A DNA stretch of 64,000 nt from CAYNVQ01 sp964400735 (GTDB taxonomy: Bacteria > Acidobacteriota > Aminicenantia > Aminicenantales > Aminicenantaceae), in NCBI GenBank assembly GCA_964400735.1, contig CAYNVQ010000001.1:62001-126000 (forward strand), written 5' to 3'. The position numbers and the translations under genes were made by a program. The notes under the pieces are model-generated. The model ran no database searches, was not told the DNA's origin, and saw only the letters and a list, made by a program, of their open reading frames with translations. Positions 36,481-45,337 of the stretch are shown in pieces. How positions within the stretch are numbered: the first letter of the stretch is position 1; each line of letters begins with the position of its first letter.

Positions 36481-36681
36481 ATGCAAGAAGCCCAGCAAAT
36501 TCTGAGAAATGCGGTCAAGTTTCTTCGTGAATTGGAACCTGGAGTTGAAAACTTCGAAGTTAAGAAAGGCAAAATATTAGAGTTGCTTTACAGATTCTGG
36601 GAGAAGCAATATGGAGGAGATCCTCCGAAATGTTACGGCTCCCATCCATTGTTTCCTCCGCTAGGGCAGGAAAAAGAATAA
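36481..36681 (+). CDS. 66-residue peptide, candidate substrate of the adjacent radical SAM enzyme
   Basis: The protein opens with an amphipathic, charged helix region (MQEAQQILRNAVKFLRELEP), passes EKQYGGD near residue 45 and ends in a different, Pro/Gly/aromatic tail (PPKCYGSHPLFPPL) with a single Cys followed by Tyr and His. A helical leader plus a short Pro/Gly-rich tail with reactive residues is the layout of RiPP precursors. It has a sigma-70 promoter and a strong AAGGAGG site 5-6 bases before the ATG. It is followed after 86 bases by a radical SAM/SPASM gene on the same strand. I do not recognise the sequence. It could instead be a small regulatory or chaperone-like protein; no exporter or peptidase is adjacent. 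Confidence 0.7.
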   Translation: MQEAQQILRNAVKFLRELEPGVENFEVKKGKILELLYRFWEKQYGGDPPKCYGSHPLFPPLGQEKE

Positions 36682-36748
36682 AAGATATTTTTTCCAAAAT
36701 TTTTTTTGAGAAGGAAGATTTATAAAAAAAGAGAAAAACATAAAACTA

Positions 36749-36765
36749 TCTCTACACAATAGAGA
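36749..36765 (+). promoter_or_regulatory. Hairpin directly before the radical SAM start codon
   Basis: TCTCTA-CACAA-TAGAGA is a perfect 6-base stem with a 5-base loop, ending 2 bases before the TTG start. The right arm holds the only purine-rich stretch (TAGAGA) that could serve as ribosome site, so the stem may hold translation of the enzyme low relative to the peptide. Confidence 0.4.
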
Positions 36766-36767
36766 CT

Positions 36768-37841
36768 TTGAAAATTGAAAGTTTCACGATTAGAGTAACC
36801 GATGATTGTAATTACGATTGTACCTATTGTTATCAGCATAAAAGAAAAGCTTACATTGATCTGCCCTCTGTAAAAAAAGCTCTCCGTTTTTTCAGCCCTT
36901 ACTTTCAAAATCCCTGCAGCATAAATTTTTACGGGGGAGAGCCACTACTGGCATTTGCCTCCATCTCCCAAATCCTGGGGTATATTGAAAGAAGTATGGA
37001 TCCGCGTTGTGAAGTCAATTATTCAATGACGACAAACGGAAGTCTTTTGACAGAAGAATACCTCGAAATACTCGAAAGATATAATTTTAAGTTGATCTTG
37101 AGTTTCGATGGGCTGGCACAGGATTTTTCGAGGAAAAAAGGAAGTTTTTATCGAATGATTGAGATCGTCAAAAAAATAAGAAAATACCCACATATCGACT
37201 TTATGACCCACAGCGTTTTTATGCCTGATACGGTCCGCTATCTCTCAGAAACTATGAAGTTATTCATTCATCTAGGTGTCGAATCCATGAATTTCAATCT
37301 ATCCTACATCATGCCCTGGGGACATGAAGATTTATCCCGATTCAAGGAAGAATTGATCGGGCTGACCGAGTTCGCCGCAAAGATTTATGACTCAAATCTT
37401 CCCGTTCAGATCATCCCTTTTCGCAGGATCGAAAAGTGCGGCATTCCTGTATGTACTGGAGGCCGAGACCAGATGGCCTTGAATCCAGATAATTCTCTTT
37501 GGGGATGCGATCTCTTTTACGACTATGGGTATTGGATGAATGATAAGGCTATTTCGGATAAGTATTGTTTTGGCTCTCTCGATTATTTTATCCGAAGCCA
37601 CGAAGAAATCTATCCAAAAATTTTGCGGAATTATTCATCGTTGACTTTGAGTGAGTGCCGATCCGAAGCAAAGCCGTGTCTACGCTGCTACGACCTTCTC
37701 GAATGTTTTGTCTGTCCTCTTGCTGCGGCCTTCGGGAGTCATGAACTGGGAAAAATCCCTGATTGGGTGTGTGCGATCCGCAGAATATTAAACGAAGCGA
37801 ATATTTCTTTTTGGGAACAAGTCGGAGCTACGTCAAGGTGA
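36768..37841 (+). CDS. Radical SAM enzyme with SPASM domain (candidate peptide maturase)
   Basis: A 357-residue enzyme. C14-x3-C18-x2-C21 (DDCNYDCTYC) binds the radical-SAM 4Fe-4S cluster, YGGEPLL (~55-61) contacts SAM. The C-terminal SPASM region has C229-TGG, C247, then C304-x2-C307-x5-C313-x2-C316 and C335, enough for two auxiliary clusters. SPASM enzymes such as PqqE, AlbA and anaerobic sulfatase-maturases modify peptides or proteins. With no sulfatase here and a 66-codon peptide gene just upstream, that peptide is the natural candidate. The start is TTG (36768), as the frame is closed by TAA at 36741-36743 and no ATG exists; the ribosome site is weak. Overlaps the convergent kinase gene by 9 bases. 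By eye it is more AT-rich than neighbours. Confidence 0.9.
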   Translation: MKIESFTIRVTDDCNYDCTYCYQHKRKAYIDLPSVKKALRFFSPYFQNPCSINFYGGEPLLAFASISQILGYIERSMDPRCEVNYSMTTNGSLLTEEYLEILERYNFKLILSFDGLAQDFSRKKGSFYRMIEIVKKIRKYPHIDFMTHSVFMPDTVRYLSETMKLFIHLGVESMNFNLSYIMPWGHEDLSRFKEELIGLTEFAAKIYDSNLPVQIIPFRRIEKCGIPVCTGGRDQMALNPDNSLWGCDLFYDYGYWMNDKAISDKYCFGSLDYFIRSHEEIYPKILRNYSSLTLSECRSEAKPCLRCYDLLECFVCPLAAAFGSHELGKIPDWVCAIRRILNEANISFWEQVGATSR

Positions 37842-40800
37842 AATTGAGCCCCTAGTTGAAAACCTGGATAGAAATTCTCTGGCTTCGACGATTTCTGGCA
37901 AGCTGCTGTCGGCTTTAGACCACAATTGGAGGAAGGTTTGGAAGCAGGTAGCCGCAGCTTTTTTTTCCCCTTGATCGAGGAAAATCTTGCCCAGCCAGAA
38001 ATGACTTCGGACATATATTTCGCCGTAGCTGAGCCGCCCTGTGGTCATACCCTGAATTTCTTGGTAATACCTTCGGGCCTGGTCAGAATTTCGTGAAAGG
38101 TAATGGGCCTTGGCGAGAGCGTCTACAAAAAGAGCCTGGCTATCATAAAGGCTGTTCTGATAGGGCAAAGATAAATATATGAAGTTGAACTCTTTGATAG
38201 CAGAGCCTAGGTCTCCTTTTTTTTGATGGATCATTCCTTTCAGATGGTGGTAATACGGAAGAGTCATATCCTGAGATCCAGTTTGATTTTCGATCAGGCT
38301 TTTAAGGTTATCTGCCTCTTTTTCGGCCTCCATGAGCTGATCAAGTTCTAAAAAATTCAGACCCTTCAAGTGAGCGATCATGAAACGGCTCCAAAAGGAG
38401 GAGCTAGTCTTCTCAATATCTTCGCAGGCTTCTATCGATTGGCTGTACATTCGATTCTGATATCGGAGGTATGCCAGCATCAGGAGAAGATCATTCGCGT
38501 TTTCCGAATCATCTTTACTTTTCAATTCTTCAATTTCCTTCTCTAATTGCTTTTCGCCATCGCTGAAGCGGCCTTCCTGCATCTTCAATAAAGATTCCCA
38601 GTAGTAACTTTGTGGGACCTGATCATGTCTCTCCTGTAATCTCAGATAATACTCTCTTGCCGTCGCCAGATCCCCTCTGATCTGATAAATGTTCCCAATG
38701 AATTTAATATTTTCATAGTCGTCAGGAAATATTTTATGTATTTTCAGGGCATATTCTAGGGAAGCGTTTATTTTGCCCTGGCAAAGGAGAACAAGAGCCA
38801 TAGCTCTGTTGTAGATCAGGGGATTGATTATGTTTCTATTTGTTTCCAATAATTCGACAGCCTTGGCGTACTGGCCTTTCTGGGAATATATCCAAGCCAA
38901 ATTGTCGTGAACGATATCCGGTTCGTAAAGTTGAATTTCCAAGAAATGTTTCTCTGCTAAATCCCATTGTCTCATATTTCTGTAGATGGATGCCAAACCG
39001 GAATGAGCTTCTTTGTCTTCAGGATATATTTTCAGAACCTCTTGGTAGGCGGCTATTGCTTCTTCCGGCGAGTTTTCCAAAAAATAATGAGCATAGGCCT
39101 GGATAAGGAGCTTGTTTCGTAAAGAACCGTGGCCTTCCAAAGCTAGATCTAGGGCTCTTTTCGCGTATTTCTTGGCCTTTTCAAAGTCCTGTAGATAGCC
39201 ATAGCAAGAAGCCATGTCCCGATACGCCATGGCAAATTGTGGATCAATCGCTACAGCCTCATCAAGCGTTTTGATGCTCGTGTCGAATTCTCCTTCAAAA
39301 TAGTACCTCCTTCCTTTGAAGTAGAGCTGGAGGGCTTGCTGTGATCTCGTTAAACTTTTTACGTTTTCGTCGAAGTCATTGATGATCTCATAACGGGAAA
39401 AACCCAGGTTCGTTTTCACCCATATTGTCAGCTCATCGATTTTATCCAGAATCTCGCTGTCCGCGGAAAATTCGAGAATTCTCGAAATCAATGTTTCGTA
39501 ACTGAAGGGTTTGACGATTTTGACCGTGAACCTGACGGTGTCCCTAAACTTTGTATAATTGCCTTGGATAAAATATTGGATGTTTTCATCTTCGGATAGA
39601 CGGTCCAAGGTGTTTTTGGCCAAAAGACCGTCGTCTTGGGCATTCATTCTTTTTAAAAGGGCATTCAATCTGATAGTGGGAATAACGTAGAGAAATTTTG
39701 ACTGTTCTAAATCCGTGATCATCATTTCTTTAAAATCTAGCTTGTAGCTTTCCACATCAGGATCGGTGGAATTGTTCTGGAAGGGTAAAACGGCTATGGG
39801 GATTCTTAGAGGGGCTTGACTGACCGGCTCGCTAGGTCTTTTATTGAACAGCAAAAAATATATCGGTACAGCTAGAATCAGCAATAGGAAAATAAGAATC
39901 AATAGTGTCTTTATCGATGGCCACCCAGTCGGTTTGTGGGGAAGAATCGAGGATTTTCCTAGAACTCTGAGTTCTTCAACAATCTCTTGGCAATTCTTGT
40001 AGCGGTTTTCCGGATTTTTCGCCAGGCACTTCAGGATGATCCTTTCCAGGGCCTGGGGGATATTAGCTCTGAAATGGCTCGGCAGAGGAGCCGGTTCATG
40101 CACATGTTTCTGGATGTACCCCTCCAAGGTGTCTGCCTCAAAAGGACGTTTTCCGGTGAGCATCTCAAAAATGATGATACCCAATGAGTATATATCCGAT
40201 CTCTGATCGACAGCTCCTCCCTTTGCTTGTTCAGGAGAAATATAGGCTGGGGTTCCAATGATTTTTTTTTCAGGGCCAACTTCTGGGGCCTCCAGAGACC
40301 TGGCGATTCCAAAATCCATGATGTAGACGTTGCCATCGTGATCGATCATTATATTGCGTGGCTTGAGATCCAGGTGGATGATGTTTTTTTGATGGGCAGC
40401 GTTCAATCCATCACAAATTTGCTTGGTGATGTTGATGGTGGTTTCAACGCTTAACGTACCCGAAGTGTGGATGAGATCCTTGAGATCTTGTCCCTTTATG
40501 TAGTCCATGGATATGAATTTGATATCCTCGACTTCTCCGAGGTCGTGGATCCTGACGACATTATCGTGGGAGACGGACCGGGCTAGAAGGATTTCCTTTT
40601 TGAAGGATTGGATAAAGCGTGGATTGGAAGAATATGTGGGCCGGATCATCTTGAGGGCCACGGTTATATCCAACTCTTTATCTTCGGCCTTATACACACA
40701 TCCCATCCCCCCTCGTGCTATTTCTTCGATTATCCTGTATCGGGGACCGAAAGATTCTCCGGACGAATAACCCAGACTTTCTTCAATGGATTTTTCCACA

Positions 40801-40931
40801 GCAGGGGTATAGGTCAATGTATCAGCCTTATCCGTTAAGAGATTCCCGCATCTCTTACAAAAACGGCTGTCATCCGCAATGAGCGATTCACAATGGGGAC
40901 ATTGTGCAATTTTCTCTTTTTCCCCCGGCAT
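37833..40931 (-). CDS. Zinc-ribbon Ser/Thr protein kinase with periplasmic TPR array
   Basis: A 1032-residue membrane protein. An N-terminal zinc ribbon (C11, C14, C25, C28) precedes a Hanks-type kinase (~65-330): ARGGMGCVYKA loop, K94, E113, HLDLKPRN (D188), DFG (206-208), SPEQ. The Arg of HRD is Leu, so it is a non-RD kinase. A single membrane helix (~345-365) leads to a domain opening RIPIAVLPFQN, as in FlgO/TolB-like proteins, then some ten TPR repeats to the C-terminus. It probably senses or scaffolds partners outside the cytoplasm and phosphorylates inside. A strong promoter places the mRNA start about 3 bases before the ATG, with no ribosome site. Convergent with the radical SAM gene. 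Confidence 0.93.
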   Translation of the reverse strand: MPGEKEKIAQCPHCESLIADDSRFCKRCGNLLTDKADTLTYTPAVEKSIEESLGYSSGESFGPRYRIIEEIARGGMGCVYKAEDKELDITVALKMIRPTYSSNPRFIQSFKKEILLARSVSHDNVVRIHDLGEVEDIKFISMDYIKGQDLKDLIHTSGTLSVETTINITKQICDGLNAAHQKNIIHLDLKPRNIMIDHDGNVYIMDFGIARSLEAPEVGPEKKIIGTPAYISPEQAKGGAVDQRSDIYSLGIIIFEMLTGKRPFEADTLEGYIQKHVHEPAPLPSHFRANIPQALERIILKCLAKNPENRYKNCQEIVEELRVLGKSSILPHKPTGWPSIKTLLILIFLLLILAVPIYFLLFNKRPSEPVSQAPLRIPIAVLPFQNNSTDPDVESYKLDFKEMMITDLEQSKFLYVIPTIRLNALLKRMNAQDDGLLAKNTLDRLSEDENIQYFIQGNYTKFRDTVRFTVKIVKPFSYETLISRILEFSADSEILDKIDELTIWVKTNLGFSRYEIINDFDENVKSLTRSQQALQLYFKGRRYYFEGEFDTSIKTLDEAVAIDPQFAMAYRDMASCYGYLQDFEKAKKYAKRALDLALEGHGSLRNKLLIQAYAHYFLENSPEEAIAAYQEVLKIYPEDKEAHSGLASIYRNMRQWDLAEKHFLEIQLYEPDIVHDNLAWIYSQKGQYAKAVELLETNRNIINPLIYNRAMALVLLCQGKINASLEYALKIHKIFPDDYENIKFIGNIYQIRGDLATAREYYLRLQERHDQVPQSYYWESLLKMQEGRFSDGEKQLEKEIEELKSKDDSENANDLLLMLAYLRYQNRMYSQSIEACEDIEKTSSSFWSRFMIAHLKGLNFLELDQLMEAEKEADNLKSLIENQTGSQDMTLPYYHHLKGMIHQKKGDLGSAIKEFNFIYLSLPYQNSLYDSQALFVDALAKAHYLSRNSDQARRYYQEIQGMTTGRLSYGEIYVRSHFWLGKIFLDQGEKKAAATCFQTFLQLWSKADSSLPEIVEAREFLSRFSTRGSISP

Positions 40932-40940
40932 TATGAAAAA

Positions 40941-40969
40941 AATATATAATCAAAAAAGTTAAATGTCAA
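40941..40969 (-). promoter_or_regulatory. Strong sigma-70 promoter giving a near-leaderless kinase mRNA
   Basis: On the minus strand TTGACA (40969-40964), a 17-base spacer, TATATT (40946-40941). The expected start is near 40934, only about 3 bases before the ATG (40931-40929). No purine-rich ribosome site lies between. Confidence 0.65.
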
Positions 40970-41053
40970 TTAATCCTCATCAACATGCTCCCTAACTTTG
41001 GAATCCTTGGGAAAAACAGGTACACGAGGTAGACATAAAACGTTTTTTATGTT

Positions 41054-43033
41054 TTATTTCATTTTTTCTTCTTTGGTTGCATGGCGGATCCGGGCTACCC
41101 AGCCTCCGCCAGGCGCCAGGTCGATGGCGATTTCACTCTGATTCGTGACTGGAACAATTTCTTTATTGTAGTCGTTGCCGTAGCGATGGGCATTCAAACC
41201 GTCCTTGTATATTTCTGCTTCATATTCGCCATCGGCTAAGAAATCCAACTTCACGCTGAATTCCCTTTCGGTCCAATCCGTCATGGCTCCCACATACCAC
41301 TCATCCCCTAATTTTCTGGCCATTAGGATGTAGTCCCCGACCCGGGCATCCAGAACATGGGTTTCGTCCCATACCGTTGGTACTTTCGACAGGAACTCCA
41401 AGCACTCCTTTTCCCTCAAATAATGGGAAGGGCTGTCGGCCAGCATCTGAAGAGGGCTCTCGTAAACGACATACATAGCCAGTTGATGGCAGCGTGTTCC
41501 CATGCTCATCGGACGGGCATAAATCACCTGAAAATTATTTTTCTGGGCATTGACCATCGCGCCAGGCGTGTAATCCATGGGTCCGGCTAGCATTCGGGTG
41601 AAGGGAAGGGTGAGATTGTGGTCAGGCGTGACGTTTTTGGACCATTTGTTGTGTTCCAGTCCCAGCACGCCTTCCCGGGTCAGCACATTGGGATAGGCAC
41701 GCCTCAATCCTGTAGGCTTGTAGGCCCCATGAAAGTCGACCAACAAGTGTCTTTTGGCCGCCTCTCTGGCTATTTTATGGTAATAGTTGACTATCCACTG
41801 GTCATCCCTCTGCATAAAATCCACTTTGATTCCTTTGACTCCCCACTTTTCGAACTGGTCCAAGGCTTCCTGGAGCTGGTCCTCCAGTGTCTTCCATACC
41901 ACCCAGAGGATGATCCCAACATTTTTATCTCGGGCATGACGCAGGATCTCTTCCATGTCCATTTCGGGATTGATGTTCAGGAGATTCCCCAAAACATACC
42001 AGCCTTCGTCCAGGATGACATACTCGATTCCGTTCTCCGAGGCAAAGTCGATATAATATTTGTAAGTATCGGTATTGATTCCGGCCTTGAAATCCACTCC
42101 GAATACATTGTTGGCATTCCACCAGTCCCAGGCTACTTTTCCCGGCTTTATCCAGGATGTATCTTCGAGTTGAAGAGGTTTGGCCAGCTTATAGACCATC
42201 TGGCTTTCCACCAGGTCGCCGTCTTTCTCGGCGATAATGAGCACGCGCCAGGGAAAAGTCCTCTGTCCTTTTGTCCTGGCAATAATGTTATCCCTTTTGA
42301 CGATCCTCACATCCCTGTCTCGGGTTTGTCTTTCCTCGAGAGCAACGGCAGGAAAGATACCACGAAGAGATGGTTTGCCCTGACCCTGTAGATAAAGCCC
42401 TGAATAGTCATCCAGGTCGGCCTCGGTGATGGCGACTTTGGGCCCATCGTCGATATCGACAAGAGTTGGTGGATAGCCCATCTCGTACTTTGAAATCTGG
42501 CTGAGCGGAACATATTCGTAGCGCCTTTCCTGATGGGTGAAAAAGCTCTTCTCGGTCGGGAAATAAATGTGATGGTCCGCACCGAAATTGAAAATCACCT
42601 CTTCGTCCAGGATATCGATGTCCCCGTCAAAGGAGGTTTTAAAGCGATAGGCCACACCGTCATCATAGGCTCGGAAGTCCAGGCTAAAGTTATTTTTAAA
42701 ATTCAGAGTTATCTCGTTGAAATGGTCATGAATTGAGGCCCTTTTCTCGCGGACGACAGGATGGATTTCCTCATCGACCATTCGCCGTTCGACACCCAGC
42801 ATTTGTGGTTCGATTCCCAGTTTCTTCTTATCTTTGAGGCCCATAGAAATAGGTGAAGGACTGAGAATTTCTTGGGATTTGAGAAAGACGGAATAGTAAA
42901 TTTTCGGGCCGACTTCTATCTTGAGGCTGATTTTTTTATTGGGGGAGAGGATTTCGTAGCTTTCTATCGGTAAGACCGGCCGCGTCGTGATGGCGAATAG
43001 AAAAGTCCCAATAAAAATGATTTGTCTCAACAT
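41054..43033 (-). CDS. Glycoside hydrolase family 97 (SusB-like alpha-glycosidase)
   Basis: A 659-residue secreted enzyme with signal peptide, an N-terminal beta-sandwich and a (beta/alpha)8 barrel containing KPGKVAWDWWN, YVILDEGWY, IKVDFMQRDDQ (D405) and LVDFHGAYKPTG. The Asp in KVDF sits where retaining GH97 members (alpha-galactosidase type) have their nucleophile, while inverting SusB-type glucosidases lack it; this points to a retaining enzyme, probably alpha-galactosidase. C-terminal beta domain ends with GGGWVARI. AATGGAGG precedes the ATG. Divergent from the GH172 gene, with which it forms a glycan-degrading locus. Confidence 0.92.
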   Translation of the reverse strand: MLRQIIFIGTFLFAITTRPVLPIESYEILSPNKKISLKIEVGPKIYYSVFLKSQEILSPSPISMGLKDKKKLGIEPQMLGVERRMVDEEIHPVVREKRASIHDHFNEITLNFKNNFSLDFRAYDDGVAYRFKTSFDGDIDILDEEVIFNFGADHHIYFPTEKSFFTHQERRYEYVPLSQISKYEMGYPPTLVDIDDGPKVAITEADLDDYSGLYLQGQGKPSLRGIFPAVALEERQTRDRDVRIVKRDNIIARTKGQRTFPWRVLIIAEKDGDLVESQMVYKLAKPLQLEDTSWIKPGKVAWDWWNANNVFGVDFKAGINTDTYKYYIDFASENGIEYVILDEGWYVLGNLLNINPEMDMEEILRHARDKNVGIILWVVWKTLEDQLQEALDQFEKWGVKGIKVDFMQRDDQWIVNYYHKIAREAAKRHLLVDFHGAYKPTGLRRAYPNVLTREGVLGLEHNKWSKNVTPDHNLTLPFTRMLAGPMDYTPGAMVNAQKNNFQVIYARPMSMGTRCHQLAMYVVYESPLQMLADSPSHYLREKECLEFLSKVPTVWDETHVLDARVGDYILMARKLGDEWYVGAMTDWTEREFSVKLDFLADGEYEAEIYKDGLNAHRYGNDYNKEIVPVTNQSEIAIDLAPGGGWVARIRHATKEEKMK

Positions 43034-43266
43034 TTGATAACCTCCATTTCTATGCGTTAAGCTTCCAATTTCGATGGCTCCACCGTTGTTGAAATCTTTG
43101 GACGATTTCTCATTCTCTTTATATATGAACCTCTAGTTAAACTCAACAGGAATGATAAAGAGCCGGAGAAAAAGTTGTGCTATATAGGGAAGAAGACGGC
43201 GACATGCTTTCATTTTTTATATTTTTTGGCCTTTAACTTGGCTCTAGATACATCCCGTATCATTTA

Positions 43267-43295
43267 TTGACAGACATTTTTCGCCATGAGAAAAT
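43267..43295 (+). promoter_or_regulatory. Possible sigma-70 promoter for the GH172-GH95 operon
   Basis: TTGACA (43267-43272), 17-base spacer, GAAAAT (43290-43295). The -35 is perfect, the -10 is 4 of 6. It would begin the mRNA ~25 bases before the ATG at 43324. Elsewhere in 43034-43266 I see only AT-rich sequence, including TTGGCCTTTAACTTGG, a poor sigma-54 look-alike. Confidence 0.4.
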
Positions 43296-43323
43296 GGGCT
43301 GAATTTATGGTCAGGGGACGCGC

Positions 43324-45300
43324 ATGAAGTTAAGATATTTTCGGCCTCTCATATTCCTGCTTCTTTGGATTATGGCTATTCAGGTTAACGGGAGTATTGA
43401 CCTCCATAGGGATGGAAATCAGGAATTCGTAGCCCATCCATCTTATAGACTCCTTGAAAAATTACTGAAACTTCCGAAGCAAGTCACGGTCCATCAATTT
43501 TCGAGCCACAATAAAAAAGGACTCAACGGGGATGAAAATTGGCCTCTTTATAAGGATACAAACGGAGACGATATTATTTTCGACGCCGCAGGTCCGGGTT
43601 GTGTGAAGAGCATGTGGGGGACGAATTTCGATCCCAGTGCGCTGTTGAAGTTTTATTTCGATGGAGAGGAAAATCCGCGCTATGTCATTCCTGAAGTGGC
43701 CTTTTTCAATGGAGAACACCCGCTGTTCTCGTCGCCTCTTGTCTCCTATGAACGGAGAGGTATGTGGGGGGACAAGCCTTTTGCGGGAAACAGCTTTGTT
43801 CCCATTCCTTTCGAAAAATCGCTGAAAATAGCCGTCCAGGGAGAGTCGCGTTTTTTTCACATAATCTATGAGAAGTATCCCCATCCCTTCCTTATAAAAA
43901 CCTTTACAGGAAAAGAAGACCGCGCGGCACTGATAAACAGTTTTGCCCGATTGGGAGAGCCTCCTTTTGTGTCGGATGGTTTAGAAATTGTCCGAACAGA
44001 GACAGGTGTTATCGAACCGGGACAGGAAATAACGCTCTTATCGCAGGAGGATCGATCCGGGTTGATCCGTAAAATCATCCTTGATGCCGATGACTCGAGA
44101 GAACTATTCCAGAAAACCTGGATCCGGATGCGTTGGGACGGACACTCTTATTGGGATATATTTGCTCCTGTGGGTATTTTTTTCGGCTGTGCTGTCGAGG
44201 CGGACGAGATGCGTTCCCTGCCTCTACGTATAGAAAAGCTGGAGAGCGGAAGGGTTCGCTTAGGATGTTATTTCCCTATACCTTTTTGGAAAAAAGCAGA
44301 AATCGTTTTGATTAATCAGTCGGATCATCGCTTAGCCCCTCTAAAAGCAGAAATTGCGCTTGGTCCGAATGGGTTAAATCAGGAAGAAGGAACCTATTTT
44401 ACCACGCTTTATCGCCATGGTGAGACGACCTATGGCAGGGATTGGCTGCTGTTCGAAGGTCCAGGTGCAGGATGGTTTGTGGGGGTGGTGCAATCCATGC
44501 AGTTCGCCCATTATTGTGAAGGGGATGAGCATTTTACCATCGATGGAGCGCTCTCTCCTCAGATCAATGGAACGGGCAGCGAGGATTATTACTTAGCCTG
44601 TTTTTGGCCCAACCTGGATTTTGATACACCCTTTGGCTGTGTGGTGGGAGACATCATGAAAAAAGCCGGAGGGGATATGGTCGGAGCCTACTCTATACCC
44701 AGTTGCTACAGTCGTTTCCATTTGGAAGCTCCGGTTCCTTTTTATTCTTCGATGGATGCTCGGATTCAACACGGAGGCCTCAGTCATATACATTCAAGCT
44801 ATCGGAGCCTGGCCTATTGTTATTTACGAAAGAAGCCAGTCCTGTATCAATCCGATTTTATAGATGTGGGAAATCCTTCCAGTGAATTGGCCCACAACTA
44901 CCAAGCGACTCAATCTGGACCTATCGTCGGTTTGAAAGCCTTTCCGGAAGGCGCTTATTTCGAGACCCTGCTCGAAGCAAACGGTCGATATCATAGCGGA
45001 GGGGAAATTGCCTTCAGGGCAGCGGTCAACCCGGAGAATCAGGGAGTAAGATTGAGACGTCGCCTTGACCAGGGGAGCCCACGGCAGAAAGCATTCGTTT
45101 ATATCGATGGGAAATACGCCGGGTGCTGGTATCATGCTTACCATAACGAGCATCTTCGCTGGTTCGACTCTGACTTCGATATCCATCCTGATTTGACCTC
45201 GGATAAGGGATCAATTGATGTGAAGCTAATTGTAGAAAACGGGGAACTGTGTGGAGAATTTTCGGATTTTGAATACCGTGTGTACTGCTTTAATCGATAA
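43324..45300 (+). CDS. DUF2961 / GH172-family glycosidase
   Basis: A 658-residue secreted protein with signal peptide (FRPLIFLLLWIMAIQVNG). It carries the DUF2961 features: GPGCVKSMWGTNFDP, IRMRWDGHSYWDIFAPVG-like core and INGTGSEDYYLACFWP, the Glu of GTGSEDY being the likely catalytic residue. GH172 enzymes cleave alpha-D-arabinofuranosyl or fructofuranosyl linkages; which applies here is unknown. The C-terminus adds a second sandwich (FVYIDGKYAGCWYHAYHN). AGGGGACGC precedes the ATG. The next gene begins 37 bases later; four glycosidases in a row form an operon-like cluster. Confidence 0.87.
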   Translation: MKLRYFRPLIFLLLWIMAIQVNGSIDLHRDGNQEFVAHPSYRLLEKLLKLPKQVTVHQFSSHNKKGLNGDENWPLYKDTNGDDIIFDAAGPGCVKSMWGTNFDPSALLKFYFDGEENPRYVIPEVAFFNGEHPLFSSPLVSYERRGMWGDKPFAGNSFVPIPFEKSLKIAVQGESRFFHIIYEKYPHPFLIKTFTGKEDRAALINSFARLGEPPFVSDGLEIVRTETGVIEPGQEITLLSQEDRSGLIRKIILDADDSRELFQKTWIRMRWDGHSYWDIFAPVGIFFGCAVEADEMRSLPLRIEKLESGRVRLGCYFPIPFWKKAEIVLINQSDHRLAPLKAEIALGPNGLNQEEGTYFTTLYRHGETTYGRDWLLFEGPGAGWFVGVVQSMQFAHYCEGDEHFTIDGALSPQINGTGSEDYYLACFWPNLDFDTPFGCVVGDIMKKAGGDMVGAYSIPSCYSRFHLEAPVPFYSSMDARIQHGGLSHIHSSYRSLAYCYLRKKPVLYQSDFIDVGNPSSELAHNYQATQSGPIVGLKAFPEGAYFETLLEANGRYHSGGEIAFRAAVNPENQGVRLRRRLDQGSPRQKAFVYIDGKYAGCWYHAYHNEHLRWFDSDFDIHPDLTSDKGSIDVKLIVENGELCGEFSDFEYRVYCFNR

Positions 45301-45337
45301 TTCAGGTCATAAGGGTTTGGACATGATTGGAGAAACG

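Noticed and set aside
36749..36765. Transcription terminator between the peptide and radical SAM genes
   Set aside because: The TCTCTA/TAGAGA stem is short and followed by no T-run; control of translation is more likely.
43208..43240. Sigma-54 promoter in the GH97-GH172 gap (TTGGCCTTTAACTTGG)
   Set aside because: The -12 GC is GG and the -24 is weakened; a sigma-70 match lies closer to the gene.
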